From Planctomycetota bacterium (GTDB lineage Bacteria; Planctomycetota; UBA1135; UBA2386), in NCBI GenBank assembly GCA_014192625.1, contig BJHM01000009.1:87347-135174 (forward strand): a DNA stretch of 47,828 bases, in the 5' to 3' direction. This document shows positions 17,057 to 28,117 of this stretch, one piece after another. The notes under the pieces were generated by a model. The model saw only the letters and a list, made by a program, of their open reading frames with translations. It had not been told where the DNA came from and did not search any database. Each line of letters begins with the position of its first letter. Position 1 is the first letter of the stretch. The translations under genes were made by a program, and so were the position numbers.

Positions 17057-17590
17057 CTACTTCGCCGTTGGCCGGAACACCTGCACCACTGCTTTGTTGC
17101 CCTCTAGAAAGGGCCCTCCGAGCAGGTCAATGCAGTATGGAATCGCTGGAAATACTGCGTCGAGGCAGACCCTTATCGAGCCTGGCCTGCCGGGCAGCAA
17201 GACGACCAGTGCTGTACCGCAGATCGCCGCCGTCTGCCGCGACAAGATCGCAGTCGGCACGCCTTTCAGCAGGCTCGCCGCGCGCATCTGCTCGCCAAAG
17301 CCCGGCAACTCCTTTGTGCAGACTGAGAGGATTGCTTCCGGCGTAACGTCACGCAGCGCCGGGCCAGTGCCACCCGTAGCACAAATCAAACAGCAGCCCT
17401 GCGCTGCAAGCTCAAGCACCGTGCGACCGATCGGATCGCATTCGTCGGGCACGAGACGCTTGTCAAACTCGCACTCGGTCGAGAGATAATCACGCAGCGC
17501 AGCCTCAATCGCGGGACCCGATTCGTCTTGATAGACGAGCCTGCTCGCGCGATCGCTGATCGTCAGGATGCCAATCTTTGGAAGGTTCAC
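17057..17590 (-). CDS. mog: Molybdopterin adenylyltransferase
   Basis: Adenylylates molybdopterin before molybdenum insertion. 177 residues from the GTG at 17590, with the family opening KIGILTISDRAS. The phosphate-binding GGTGP is at 73-77, followed by RDVTPEAI, then LPGFGEQMR, VPTAILSRQ, LLPGRPGSI and AIPYCIDLL, which is closer to MogA than MoaB. A TTG at 17641 would add 17 non-conserved residues. No other molybdopterin genes are here. It lies upstream of the DUF4863-like gene on the same strand with a 36-bp gap. Confidence 0.92.
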   Translation of the reverse strand: MNLPKIGILTISDRASRLVYQDESGPAIEAALRDYLSTECEFDKRLVPDECDPIGRTVLELAAQGCCLICATGGTGPALRDVTPEAILSVCTKELPGFGEQMRAASLLKGVPTAILSRQTAAICGTALVVLLPGRPGSIRVCLDAVFPAIPYCIDLLGGPFLEGNKAVVQVFRPTAK

Positions 17591-17655
17591 AGCGCGCGTG
17601 ATACCCGATCGGCCGCAACAACGAAACGAAGCCTGTGCCAACCTAAAAGAACCGC

Positions 17656-17661
17656 TATCCT
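17656..17661 (+). promoter_or_regulatory. Putative -10 (TATCCT) for the secreted hypothetical gene
   Basis: TATCCT lies 6 nt before the ATG at 17668 in the short divergent gap with mog. No Shine-Dalgarno. Confidence 0.38.
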
Positions 17662-17667
17662 GCGGTC

Positions 17668-18564
17668 ATGCTGGCAACGAAACGAGTCCCCATGCACATG
17701 GGCGTGTTGCTCATCACTGCACTGCTGTCGCAGTTGCTCAACGCGCAACAAAAACCACCCGCAAAGGACGCGGCCGCCGTGTCCGCCGAGGCAAAGACTT
17801 CGCTGCAAATGGCCAAATCGCGCCTCGGGACAGGCTGGGACTACCTGGTCCAAAATGACGTCATCGTGCTGTTTGAGTTCGACGTCAAACATCCGGACAC
17901 CAAAGCCAAAGCTCAGACCAATGCAAAAGCAGCGGCCGTCGAGTTGCTGCTGTTGCTCGCCCGCTTCCGCGTCGATGCACCGCCGCCGGACGCATTCCCA
18001 AAGACTGTGCCGATCCTGCGCGTGTTCCACGATGAAGCGGCAGAGAAAGCGTTCCTTGGTGCCGAGAACACCCAGAAGCAACAGGCGCGGCAGACCGAAC
18101 AACTCGCGAGCAATGAGGTCACTGGACGGCATGGCGAAGTCGCGTGGCAGTGGTATCTGCAGCAATACCTTTGCGAAGGACAAATGCCTGAGCGTTGGTT
18201 TCGCCTGCTCTGCACTTTGCGCTACAGCAAACTGCATGCGGAAGGCAAGCAGCTCAACTATGACGCGCCGGACCTGAGCAAGAAGTCTGCGCAAATCGCA
18301 ACGGCCAGCCTCGACGAAGTGCTGACCACGATGAAAAGCGATGACCACCTCGACAGTTTTGTCGCGGCCCTCGCCGATCTGCTGGAGCGCGGACCAAAAC
18401 TGCTCGGCAAAGATTTTGATCCGGCATGGGAGAAGATCGTTCCCGTCTACCTCACCGAGTTGCGCATCCGAGCGAGGGATCAGGCGCGCAAGGTTGCGTT
18501 TGCAGAGGTCGATGCAACGAAGCTCGAAAATGCCGTGCGGGAATGGGCGACAAAAAAGCGGTGA
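17668..18564 (+). CDS. Secreted hypothetical protein
   Basis: 298 residues, not recognised. An N-terminal signal peptide (MHMGVLLITALLSQLLNAQQ) follows nine residues. The body is helical and rich in Ala, Lys, Glu and Gln, with YLVQNDVIVLFEFDVKHP and an EVAWQWYLQQYLCEGQMPERWFRLL-like central region of alternating Trp and Phe. No zinc-binding HExxH. The layout (signal peptide, early substrate-like strand, later helical bundle around WLQQYL) loosely recalls secreted DUF1570-type proteins, but I do not assign it. The MFS gene starts 67 bp later with its own putative -10. Confidence 0.75.
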   Translation: MLATKRVPMHMGVLLITALLSQLLNAQQKPPAKDAAAVSAEAKTSLQMAKSRLGTGWDYLVQNDVIVLFEFDVKHPDTKAKAQTNAKAAAVELLLLLARFRVDAPPPDAFPKTVPILRVFHDEAAEKAFLGAENTQKQQARQTEQLASNEVTGRHGEVAWQWYLQQYLCEGQMPERWFRLLCTLRYSKLHAEGKQLNYDAPDLSKKSAQIATASLDEVLTTMKSDDHLDSFVAALADLLERGPKLLGKDFDPAWEKIVPVYLTELRIRARDQARKVAFAEVDATKLENAVREWATKKR

Positions 18565-18618
18565 GCAGCAGCAACGCTGTTTGCTGAACGCCATGTGCGC
18601 CAGATGCAAGCTGGGTGC

Positions 18619-18624
18619 TACTAT
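18619..18624 (+). promoter_or_regulatory. Putative -10 (TACTAT) for the MFS gene
   Basis: TACTAT lies 7 nt before the GTG at 18632. No Shine-Dalgarno. Confidence 0.35.
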
Positions 18625-18631
18625 CCCCTAG

Positions 18632-19858
18632 GTGAGTCGCCGCGCACCAGCCATCAGTTTCATCTTCATCACCTTGCTACTCGATGTGTTGGGCATCGGG
18701 TTAATCATCCCGGTCGGTCCCAAACTGATTTTACAGCTGCAAGGCGGCTCCGAGCTGGAAGCCGCACCGATCGTCGGCCTGCTCGCGGCAACCTACGCGC
18801 TGATGCAGTTCTTGTTCGCGCCGATTCTGGGAGCGCTGTCGGACCGATTTGGCCGCAGACCCGTGCTATTGATCTCGATGTTCGGCTCGGGACTCGACTA
18901 CTTCGCAATGGCGTTGGTCACCACCGTGCCGTTGTTATTCGTGACGCGCATCATCAACGGTTTGTCCGGCGCCAGCATCTCAGCCGCGAGCGCCTACATC
19001 ACCGACGTAACTCCTCCGGAGAAGCGCGCCGCCGGCTTCGGCATCATCGGTGCCGCATTTGGACTTGGCTTCGTGCTCGGCCCGCTCATGGGTGGCATCC
19101 TCGGCGACATCGATGTGCGTTACCCGTTTTATGCAGCAGCCCTGATTGCACTATTGAACGGCTGCTTTGGCCTGTTCGTGCTGCCAGAGTCGTTGCCGAA
19201 AGAACGACGCAACAAGGCACCGATCCACTGGAACCCAGCGCGCGCGATCTCGGTGCTGTTCCGCTACCCACTGGCCCTGCGCCTCGCCCTTGCCCTGTTC
19301 CTGATCAACACCGCGCAGTTTGCGCTGCACGCAACTTGGTTTTTCTATTGTAGTCGGCGCTATGGCTGGAGCTCGAAGGACATCGGCTTCTCGCTTTTTG
19401 CCGTTGGGATCGGCGCCGTCATCATCCAGGGCGGTTTGGCGCGGCGCGTGATCCCCAAACTCGGCGAATGGCGCTCCCTTTTGATCGGCGTTCTATTCGG
19501 GGCGTGCGCGTACATCGGCTATGCAATCTCGTCACAGGGTTGGATGATCTTCCTGGCAATCACGGTTGCGTCCCTCGGCGGCATCGCAATGCCAGCCTGC
19601 CAATCGCTGATTACAAAAAGCATCAAGCCCACTGAGCAAGGTGCCGTGCAGGGCAGCCTCGCAAGCGTGCAAAGCCTTGCCAACATCACAGGCCCGCTGA
19701 TCGGCAGCGCGGTCTATGGCTTTGCGATCAGACCCGAAAACGACTTTCCGGGTCTCGTCTATTTCATGAGCGCCGCACTCGCGCTCCTTAGTTTGCTGGT
19801 GATCAAATTGACGCAGCGCAGCCAATACCGGAAGGAACGTCACGAAGTCATTTGTTAG
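18632..19858 (+). CDS. MFS transporter, TetA/TCR-like
   Basis: 408-residue, 12-helix major facilitator. MFS motif A is intact after helix 2 (GALSDRFGRRPVLL). The motif-C-like segment of drug:H+ antiporters lies in helix 5 (GIIGAAFGLGFVLGPLMGG), characteristic of the TCR/Tet branch. A second, degenerate motif A follows helix 8 (RRVIPKLGEWRSLL). GTG start. Export of a small molecule by proton antiport is likely, but resistance to any named drug cannot be claimed. Stands alone between the secreted protein and the convergent sdh operon. Confidence 0.9.
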   Translation: MSRRAPAISFIFITLLLDVLGIGLIIPVGPKLILQLQGGSELEAAPIVGLLAATYALMQFLFAPILGALSDRFGRRPVLLISMFGSGLDYFAMALVTTVPLLFVTRIINGLSGASISAASAYITDVTPPEKRAAGFGIIGAAFGLGFVLGPLMGGILGDIDVRYPFYAAALIALLNGCFGLFVLPESLPKERRNKAPIHWNPARAISVLFRYPLALRLALALFLINTAQFALHATWFFYCSRRYGWSSKDIGFSLFAVGIGAVIIQGGLARRVIPKLGEWRSLLIGVLFGACAYIGYAISSQGWMIFLAITVASLGGIAMPACQSLITKSIKPTEQGAVQGSLASVQSLANITGPLIGSAVYGFAIRPENDFPGLVYFMSAALALLSLLVIKLTQRSQYRKERHEVIC

Positions 19859-20036
19859 CGGCGACCCTGCCACCAAGTAAGCCAGCCGCACATGGCCAAG
19901 AACGAGCGATCACTGGCCAGCTCTTCGCCGAGTTCGCTGCCAAGCCTGCCGGGTGCGGATCCGGACCAACGCCAACTGGTGCTCATTGTGGCTAGCCAGC
20001 GGTGCCGCAACTTGCATGAGGCCAGCATCGCTGGCT

Positions 20037-20058
20037 CGCAGTTAGCCCGCAGTTAGCC
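20037..20058. repeat. 11-bp tandem duplication over the sdhB stop
   Basis: CGCAGTTAGCC occurs twice in direct tandem, one copy containing the sdhB TAA. Short, but it fits the series of 3'-end duplications in this window. Confidence 0.7.
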
Positions 20059-20850
20059 GTCGCCGCCGACTCGCTTGTGGCTCGGCGGTTCTTCGCGCAG
20101 TTTGGCGCGGACGAACTCGCGGTTCATCTCGGCGATCACGCGCACGGAGATCTCTTTTGGGCAGACTGCCTCGCACTCATTCTGGTTCGTGCAGTTGCCA
20201 AAGCCTTCCTTATCCATCGCGGTGACGAGATTGCGCGCGCGGCGATCGCGCTCGGGCTGACCCTGCGGCAGATGCAGAAAGTGAGAGACCTTGGCGCCGA
20301 CGAACAACATCGCGGACGCATTCTTGCAGGCGGCTACGCAGGCGCCGCAGCCAATGCAGGTCGCGGCGTCGAACGCTTTTTCCGCCGCGTCCTTGGCCAC
20401 TAGAATCGCATTCGCATCCTTCGGCGCGCCAGTGCTCACCGAAATGAACGCCCCAGCTTGCACCACGCGGTCGAATGCCGAGCGGTTGACGACCAGGTCC
20501 TTCAGCACCGGGAACGCCTTTGCGCGCATCGGTTCAAGGTAGATCTCCGCGCCATCCTTGAAGCTGCGCATGTGCAGCTGACAGGTGGTAGTACCGCGTT
20601 GCGGGCCGTGCGGGATGCCGTCGATGACGATGCCGCACGAGCCGCACACGCCCTCACGACAATCGTGGTCAAACGCAACCGGCAGCTCCCCTTCGCGCGT
20701 CAGCTTGTCATTCAGGAAGTCGAGCATCTCCAAGAACGACATGTCTTTTGACACATTGTCCAACTCGTAGACGACCATCTTGCCGTCTTGAGCGAAGTTC
20801 TGAGCCGTAGAAGCCTTGCTCTGACGCCAGATATGCAGCTTTACCTTCAT
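20053..20850 (-). CDS. sdhB: Succinate dehydrogenase iron-sulfur subunit
   Basis: Electron-transfer subunit of complex II, 265 residues. The 2Fe-2S plant-ferredoxin domain carries [13 protein letters not shown] and a later Cys in TTTCQLHM. The C-terminal domain has [17 protein letters not shown] and [15 protein letters not shown] for the 4Fe-4S and 3Fe-4S clusters. The ATG at 20850 gives [10 protein letters not shown], right for the family. It is 11 nt after sdhA. The cluster spacing and order resemble Bacteroidetes/Gram-positive b558-type SDH rather than E. coli. Last gene of sdhCAB. Confidence 0.96.
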   Translation of the reverse strand: MKVKLHIWRQSKASTAQNFAQDGKMVVYELDNVSKDMSFLEMLDFLNDKLTREGELPVAFDHDCREGVCGSCGIVIDGIPHGPQRGTTTCQLHMRSFKDGAEIYLEPMRAKAFPVLKDLVVNRSAFDRVVQAGAFISVSTGAPKDANAILVAKDAAEKAFDAATCIGCGACVAACKNASAMLFVGAKVSHFLHLPQGQPERDRRARNLVTAMDKEGFGNCTNQNECEAVCPKEISVRVIAEMNREFVRAKLREEPPSHKRVGGDG

Positions 20851-20861
20851 CGCGTGCTGTT

Positions 20862-22768
<1,907 letters not shown>

Positions 22769-22772
<4 letters not shown>

Positions 22773-23452
22773 GCAGCCCCCTTTGCCAGCCACAGGGACG
22801 GGTACAGAACGACCAGAATGTTGCCGCCGGCAACCACCAGCGCGAGCAAGAACGCGAGCGACTTGATCATCGGGGTATAGCGGGCGTGATGCAGACCGAG
22901 CGTCTGCGCAAACGATTGCAGACCGTGCTGCAGATGGAAAAACAGCAGCACTTGAAAGGCGATGTAGGCGGCAGCGACCGGCGCCTTGCTGAAGCTCGCA
23001 ACGACCATCGAATACACGTCGTGGCCATCTGCCCCCTTCTTGGCCACTTCATCTACGTGCACCACGCCAAGCGTGAAATGCAGCAGGTGATAGATGACAA
23101 AGCCCAGCAGCGAGAGGCCCGAAAACAGCATCGAGCGCGATGCGAACGAGGCCTGCAACGTGGCGGATTTTGCGTATTGGACCGGCCGGGCGCTGCGGTT
23201 GCTGCGGCTCAAGCGGATCGCGGTGACAATGTGCAAGACGAAGATCAGAAGCAGGCCAATGCGGGCGACCCACAATAAAGACCCAAGGTCGTGCAGCATC
23301 TTTGCATACGCGTTGAGCTTTTCCTGCCCACCGAGCAACTGCAGGTTGCCGAGCAGGTGGGCGACAACGAAACCAAAGAGCAGGAGGCCGGTGACCGCCA
23401 TGGTCAACTTGCCGCCAATCGACGACCGCCAGAATGCGCAGAGCCAGGACAT
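22769..23452 (-). CDS. sdhC: Succinate dehydrogenase cytochrome b558-type subunit
   Basis: Single five-helix heme-binding membrane anchor of a type B complex II, 227 residues. Helices include [76 protein letters not shown] and [18 protein letters not shown]. Histidines in AHLLGN, VLHIVT, YHLLHF and FFHLQHG are candidate ligands for two hemes. That no separate sdhD is present fits this type. Starts at 23452 ([11 protein letters not shown]). First gene of sdhCAB. Confidence 0.95.
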
Positions 23453-23557
23453 GGGTTTATGGAGAATCTGCGGGCGAGCCCAAGATTTCAACCCTGCAAC
23501 CAACTCACCAAGGGCCAAATTTTTACTGGCCCGCGCGCAATGCGGTGGCGAGCACAG

Positions 23558-23577
23558 CTAGCGGCAACTAGCGGCAT
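23558..23577. repeat. 10-bp tandem duplication 3' of the M28 peptidase gene
   Basis: CTAGCGGCAA is followed directly by CTAGCGGCAT, 30 bp beyond the peptidase stop. Confidence 0.6.
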
Positions 23578-23606
23578 CCCGGGCAGCACCGCAACACCGC
23601 GCGGGG

Positions 23607-25241
23607 TCACTGCGGAAAAACGATGTCGACCGTGATTTCGTTGCCCGCGCGCACCACCGTGATCGCAGTCTTTGCCGGACCGTCGCGCAACGCAGCCCGA
23701 AAATCATCCATCGACGCGACCTTCTTAGCGCCCAGGCGAATCACCTTGTCGCCAGTTTTGAGGCCCGCCTTTGCCGCTATGCCGCCATCGGTCACCTCGG
23801 AAAGCAGCAGACCGCCAGCATCATCAAACTGCACGCCGAGCGCACGACGGCCACCACGCGCAGCTCCGCCGCCGCCACCGCGGTTCACCTTCATGTTCTC
23901 GCGCGTGAGCATTGCCGGCAGGTTGGCGAGGCCAAGCGCACCGGTCGCAATCACGACCGACGAGTGCCGCTGATATTCGGCGATCGCCGAATCGTAGGTG
24001 TCGTATTGAGTGTGGTGCGTATGCGTGTAGTTGGCGCGTCCAGCCTGGTCCCAGAAAAAGCCTGGCACCCCCGCCGCGGTGAACGATTCGTGGTCACTGC
24101 CGATCGGCGTAAACGCCTCGATGTCGCGGATCTTGAATGGCAGGTCTTTGTTGAGCTCAAAAATCGGTGCGAATACCAACTCCAATTGCGGCCGCATCTC
24201 CTTCATGCCAGCGATGCCTGACAGATAATTTGTGCCGCCGTCGTGCACGAGGCATGCGGAATACTTCGCAAGCTCCTCCTTGTGCTTCTGCACCCACGCG
24301 CGTGAGCCAAGCAGGCCCTGCTCTTCGCCGCTCCACAGCATGAAGCGAATCGTGCGCTTGGGCTTTGCCCCCATCGCCATGAGGATGCGCGCCGCCTCGA
24401 TCGTGGTCGATGTGCCGGTGCCGTTGTCGGTCGTGCCAGTCGCACCGTCCCAGCTATCGAGGTGCCCGCCAACGACGACAAACTCATCGGGGAACTCGGA
24501 GCCTTTGATGTCTGCGATCACGTTGTAGAGCGGGATCGGGCCCTTGCGGAAGTGGTTGCGGATATCAAACTCAACCTCGACCGGCTGGTTATCCTTCAGC
24601 AACGAACTCAGTTTCTCGTGGCAATCGACGCGCAAGCGCACGAACGGCAGCGTCGGCAGGTTGTCCCACTTGACACTCGGACTACCGCCCGTCTGCAGCA
24701 GGTCGCCTCGCGAGTTGGTGACAAAACCAAAACCACCTTCGCGTGCCATCGCGGCCTGCAGGTCCTTCAGCAAGTCGCCGCGCGGCGGATCGAGCAGCCA
24801 GACGTTGGCGAGCTTGCCCTCCAAGGAAAGCAGACCGGCAGCGTCTGTCGGTGAAAGAATCAGTTGGCCGCGAGATGGCTTTCGCGTGCCCGCAGTCCAC
24901 GAGTCCGTGTTGAAGATTAGTTCCATGGGCTCTGGCTTCGTCATGCGGCCAAACCATGGTCCCCGATTGAAGCCGACCGCGAAGGAGCCCCACTCCTCCA
25001 TGTGGGCATTGGCGATGCCCAACTCAACAAACGTGTCACGCGCCCATTCGCACGCGACCGTCAGGTTGTCCGATGATGTGAGCCTCGGGCCAACGCGATT
25101 GGTGAGGTGATCGAGATGCGCTTGCACCTGCGACTTCTCAAACCCCTCTTGCTTGATCGCGGCGAACTGCAAAGGAGTGACTTGAGCAAGCAGCGCTAGC
25201 GGCGATGCAAACAGCAAGACGACGATGCGGAGACTAGTCAT
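23607..25241 (-). CDS. Secreted M28 zinc peptidase with C-terminal PDZ domain
   Basis: 544 residues with a signal peptide (MTSLRIVVLLFASPLALLAQ). M28 metal-binding motifs are complete: GGHLDSW near residue 257, the bridging Asp in TTDNGTGTSTTIEAARIL, the catalytic Glu pair in WSGEEQGLLGS, GSDHESFTAAGVPGF, and a late His in HTHHTQYDTYDSA. A PA-like insert lies in the first half. The last 75 residues form a PDZ domain (LLLSEVTDGGIAAKAGLKTGDKV-like core, then KVASMDDFRAAL). Probably an exported aminopeptidase or carboxypeptidase acting on peptides in the periplasm. TAAACT lies 8 nt before the ATG at 25241. Confidence 0.93.
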   Translation of the reverse strand: MTSLRIVVLLFASPLALLAQVTPLQFAAIKQEGFEKSQVQAHLDHLTNRVGPRLTSSDNLTVACEWARDTFVELGIANAHMEEWGSFAVGFNRGPWFGRMTKPEPMELIFNTDSWTAGTRKPSRGQLILSPTDAAGLLSLEGKLANVWLLDPPRGDLLKDLQAAMAREGGFGFVTNSRGDLLQTGGSPSVKWDNLPTLPFVRLRVDCHEKLSSLLKDNQPVEVEFDIRNHFRKGPIPLYNVIADIKGSEFPDEFVVVGGHLDSWDGATGTTDNGTGTSTTIEAARILMAMGAKPKRTIRFMLWSGEEQGLLGSRAWVQKHKEELAKYSACLVHDGGTNYLSGIAGMKEMRPQLELVFAPIFELNKDLPFKIRDIEAFTPIGSDHESFTAAGVPGFFWDQAGRANYTHTHHTQYDTYDSAIAEYQRHSSVVIATGALGLANLPAMLTRENMKVNRGGGGGAARGGRRALGVQFDDAGGLLLSEVTDGGIAAKAGLKTGDKVIRLGAKKVASMDDFRAALRDGPAKTAITVVRAGNEITVDIVFPQ

Positions 25242-25712
25242 GGCGCGGAAGTTTAGTGCTGCCAGTCGCAAGGAACATCTGCACTACAAATACAAAAATG
25301 CGAAATCGCAACATTGCTACAGGCCCGCTATGCAGCGCTGCCAATCGGCTTGCATTGGCGAATGAAGGGCAAGCGGTGCCGGTGAGCGGCCCACCTGCCC
25401 GCTGCGTGAAACGAGAACCTTGCCGCAAGCCAAATAGCAAGCGGCTTGCCGCATGCTGCGGCGACACGCGCGACTACAGCACCGTCACGTTTGGCAACGC
25501 GCTCACAAACGATGGTCTCGGCGAGAAGGCTTCCCACCACGCAAAAAATCCGCCGCGAAAAACCCGTCAGATGCCAACGAGCATCGCGCAATGGCAACCC
25601 GCGCGCTGATAACAGAAGCCATCGCTTCGGGCTGTATTGTGGGCATCGCGGTCAATCGCGCCGTGCGAAGTTTTGCGCAGCTAATCGCCGGGAAAACCAC
25701 GCGTAGTACTCG
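25242..25712. other. Intergenic region between the M28 peptidase and radical SAM genes
   Basis: About 470 bp without a supportable gene. It contains the TAAACT signal at 25250-25255 and several small overlapping frames without features. Confidence 0.55.
25250..25255 (-). promoter_or_regulatory. Putative -10 (TAAACT) for the M28 peptidase
   Basis: TAAACT lies 8 nt before the ATG at 25241 with no Shine-Dalgarno. Confidence 0.38.
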
Positions 25713-27017
25713 CTACAAAAACCAGTCCGCGGTCTCTGCTGCCGGAGCATCTGCGGGCAGCGGCGCACTACTCAATACCAGTTGCTCAAGCCACCAGTTG
25801 GTGCCGTTGTAGAGGCAGGTCACTTCGCGGCATTGAACGCTGGCATCAAAGCCATCCAGCAAAGCGCGCGTCCCGACAACGCCCTGCTCACCCAAAGCCC
25901 AGAGTGCCCCCTCGCCAAGCCGCGCTTTGTCGACCCCGCGATGCGCCGGACAGTTGAACGTGCCGAGCGGCGTAATCACCTGACGCAGCATCTGCATGTG
26001 GCAGGTCCTTGGCTGCCGCGTGAAGTCGCGCCAGTTACCCGCCATCAACACGCGGAGGTTGGTGCTCTCAAGCACACGAAAGCCTGGGGTCTCAAGCGTG
26101 CGCGCAGCGTCGATCGCGGCGCGGATCCGCGCGAGCACAAACGGCAACTCGACCTCGGTCTTCGCCGGGTCGAGCACTTCACTGCCCTCGCCGGTGCGCT
26201 CTAAGAATGGCTTGTAGGAGATGTAGTCAAAACCGCTCGCCCGAGCGCGCGCAGCGGCCAGTTCGATTTCCTGGATGTTTTCAATCACCTTGACGTTGCC
26301 ACGCGCACTTCCGCGCCACGTGATCACAAACGAAAAGCCAAACTGAAACGTCGCGTTCACGGCCTTGATCTTTGCCACCCAGCTACAAATCTCGTCGAGC
26401 GTGCACGACTTGCTAGCTGGGTGATGCATGCGCTCAAACACATCGTTACTCCCGGAGTCGAGGGACAGCCGGATCCAATCACCCGGCCGCAGGAATGGCG
26501 CGATCTGCAACAGTCGGTCGCCGCGACTGCCGTTGCTGACGACCGCGACCTGCAGGCCAAGTTCTTTCAAGAACTCCACCATCGCCGGAAAACCCGGATA
26601 GAGCGAAGGCTCGCCGCCGCCGATCAGGATAACGCTTTTCAGACCGCGCTCCGTCATCGTGCGCAACGACGCGCGCAGCGCCTCGTCATCATGTCGCACC
26701 TTGCTATTTAGAATGTCCCAATCAATGCAGTGATCGCACGCAAAGTTGCAGGCGGTAGTCAGGTCGAGATTGATCGACAGCGGTGCAAGGGCCGGCAGTG
26801 CGGGTTCTTCGAGCCCCTGTTCTTTGGCAATGCGCCGCGCGCGCTGCCATGCCACATAGTCGACAACGTAGGGCCACAAGGACGGCTGCTGCAGCTTGCG
26901 GGCGAAGTCGTGGATCGATTCGGCGCGGCGTTCCGGCAAAGCGGCAGCCTCGTTGGAACCAGCACCATTACCCGACGATTCAGCAGCGGATTGCACGATT
27001 GGCAATAGTGTCCTCAC
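25713..27017 (-). CDS. Radical SAM enzyme of unknown substrate
   Basis: 434 residues. The 4Fe-4S/SAM motif CxxxCxxC is seen in DLTTACNFACDHCIDWD; GGGEPSLYPGF is the GGEP SAM loop. VVSNGSRGDRL and RLSLDSGSNDVFERMHHP continue the barrel. The C-terminal part has extra cysteines (RTCHMQML, TFNCPAHRG, VQCREVTCLYN), suggesting a SPASM-like auxiliary cluster. This places it in the MoaA/PqqE/SPASM superfamily, where members modify peptides, sugars or cofactors; no precursor peptide gene was recognised nearby. I use the GTG at 27017, 68 bp after the upstream Gfo/Idh stop; further in-frame upstream sequence overlaps that gene. N-terminal helices (residues 1-80) are not a recognised domain. Confidence 0.85.
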   Translation of the reverse strand: MRTLLPIVQSAAESSGNGAGSNEAAALPERRAESIHDFARKLQQPSLWPYVVDYVAWQRARRIAKEQGLEEPALPALAPLSINLDLTTACNFACDHCIDWDILNSKVRHDDEALRASLRTMTERGLKSVILIGGGEPSLYPGFPAMVEFLKELGLQVAVVSNGSRGDRLLQIAPFLRPGDWIRLSLDSGSNDVFERMHHPASKSCTLDEICSWVAKIKAVNATFQFGFSFVITWRGSARGNVKVIENIQEIELAAARARASGFDYISYKPFLERTGEGSEVLDPAKTEVELPFVLARIRAAIDAARTLETPGFRVLESTNLRVLMAGNWRDFTRQPRTCHMQMLRQVITPLGTFNCPAHRGVDKARLGEGALWALGEQGVVGTRALLDGFDASVQCREVTCLYNGTNWWLEQLVLSSAPLPADAPAAETADWFL

Positions 27018-27085
27018 AAGGGCGTCGCGGATCCAGTGCCCTTTCTGGTGATGGCGATGGCGAGGCAGCAGGTCCTGGTTTTCCG

Positions 27086-28033
27086 TCAGTGAAAACCGAC
27101 CAGGTCCATGATTGCGCGATACAAATGAGACCGCACGCGCACAGCGTGCAGCGCAGTTTCGCGCAGTTCCAGCGTGTCGCTTTTTAGCGCGCGCGCAAAT
27201 GCGGCAACGCACAAAGGCAGCGGATCTTCGCAAGGAATACTGCGTTCGCCCGCGGTAAACGTGATCGCGTAACCCGGGCCAATCTGTCGATCCATGCGAT
27301 CGCCATCAAGCGAAAGCCACGCCGGTCGAGGTTGCGTAGCGCAGCAACGCAAATGCAGTTCGAGAACCAGCTGGCGACCGGCGGCGGCTAGTTCGACCCG
27401 CAAAAAACGTTCAGCCTCAACATCTGCCCCGTCCAAGAGCACAGCGGAGATCAAGTGCGGCTCGCAAGTGTCGGGCAGCACCGCCTGTAAAACACTGAGC
27501 AAGTGCGACAGCGAGTCTTGCACCATTGCTGGCCCCGGCTCACCTGGTGACAGCCGCATCGCGATACGTTGCACCAAGGCAGGGCGCACGTTCGGATACA
27601 ACGCAAAAAACGCGGGCAGCACGAATGGCCATTGGCAATTTTCGAACAACAGGATTTTGCACTGCGCAAAGCCCTCAATGATTTCTTGCGACGCAAGAAA
27701 GTCACCGGGCGCAACCAGCGGCTTCTCACACAGCACTGGTAGCCGTGCGTGCAACGCAAGCCGCAGTGCGGATGCGTGCTGCTCCACTGGCGAAGCAATC
27801 ACAAGCGCGTCGATGCCACTGCCGACCAAAGCGGCCGTGTCCGCATGCGCAACCACCGCATGGCCAAACTCAGTCGCCATCGAAGCAGCGACCATTGCCG
27901 TGCGCGCAAGGTTGCTGCCGGCGATGCCAGTGACCGAAAGGCCGTGCAGCTCGCAGGCCCGCGATAGGAACGGTCCAAGGCCATTGCGGCTGCGGCCCGC
28001 GCCGACGATGCCTATCGACCATCTGCGTGTCAT
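27086..28033 (-). CDS. Gfo/Idh/MocA-like NAD(P)-dependent oxidoreductase
   Basis: 315 residues. The Rossmann loop is GIVGAGRSRNGLGPF. The diagnostic EKP is at 103-105 (LCEKPLVAPGDF), with Lys104 as the expected catalytic lysine. The C-terminal half is a divergent substrate domain with FENCQWPFVLP and repeated Cys. This RxGxGPF variant of the nucleotide loop belongs to a less studied branch. It is immediately upstream of the radical SAM gene, so the two may act on the same metabolite, most likely a sugar derivative. TAGTCT lies 8 nt before the ATG. Confidence 0.85.
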   Translation of the reverse strand: MTRRWSIGIVGAGRSRNGLGPFLSRACELHGLSVTGIAGSNLARTAMVAASMATEFGHAVVAHADTAALVGSGIDALVIASPVEQHASALRLALHARLPVLCEKPLVAPGDFLASQEIIEGFAQCKILLFENCQWPFVLPAFFALYPNVRPALVQRIAMRLSPGEPGPAMVQDSLSHLLSVLQAVLPDTCEPHLISAVLLDGADVEAERFLRVELAAAGRQLVLELHLRCCATQPRPAWLSLDGDRMDRQIGPGYAITFTAGERSIPCEDPLPLCVAAFARALKSDTLELRETALHAVRVRSHLYRAIMDLVGFH

Positions 28034-28041
28034 CCGCGTAA

Positions 28042-28047
28042 AGACTA
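28042..28047 (-). promoter_or_regulatory. Putative -10 (TAGTCT) for Gfo/Idh-radical SAM pair
   Basis: TAGTCT lies 8 nt before the ATG at 28033, with no Shine-Dalgarno; probably drives both genes. Confidence 0.36.
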
Positions 28048-28117
28048 CCGCCACAAAGCGACAATCTGTGCCGCATCATTGGCGACAGCCCCGCCGCGTG
28101 CTTTTCTTGCGCCTCGA

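Noticed and set aside
18632-19858. Tetracycline-resistance gene
   Set aside because: Only the TCR/Tet branch of MFS is supported; no motif fixes tetracycline as substrate.
25256-25609. A possible 117-residue gene in the M28/radical SAM gap
   Set aside because: No ribosome-binding signal, no hydrophobic core, many Cys/Arg/Pro, and no recognised family.
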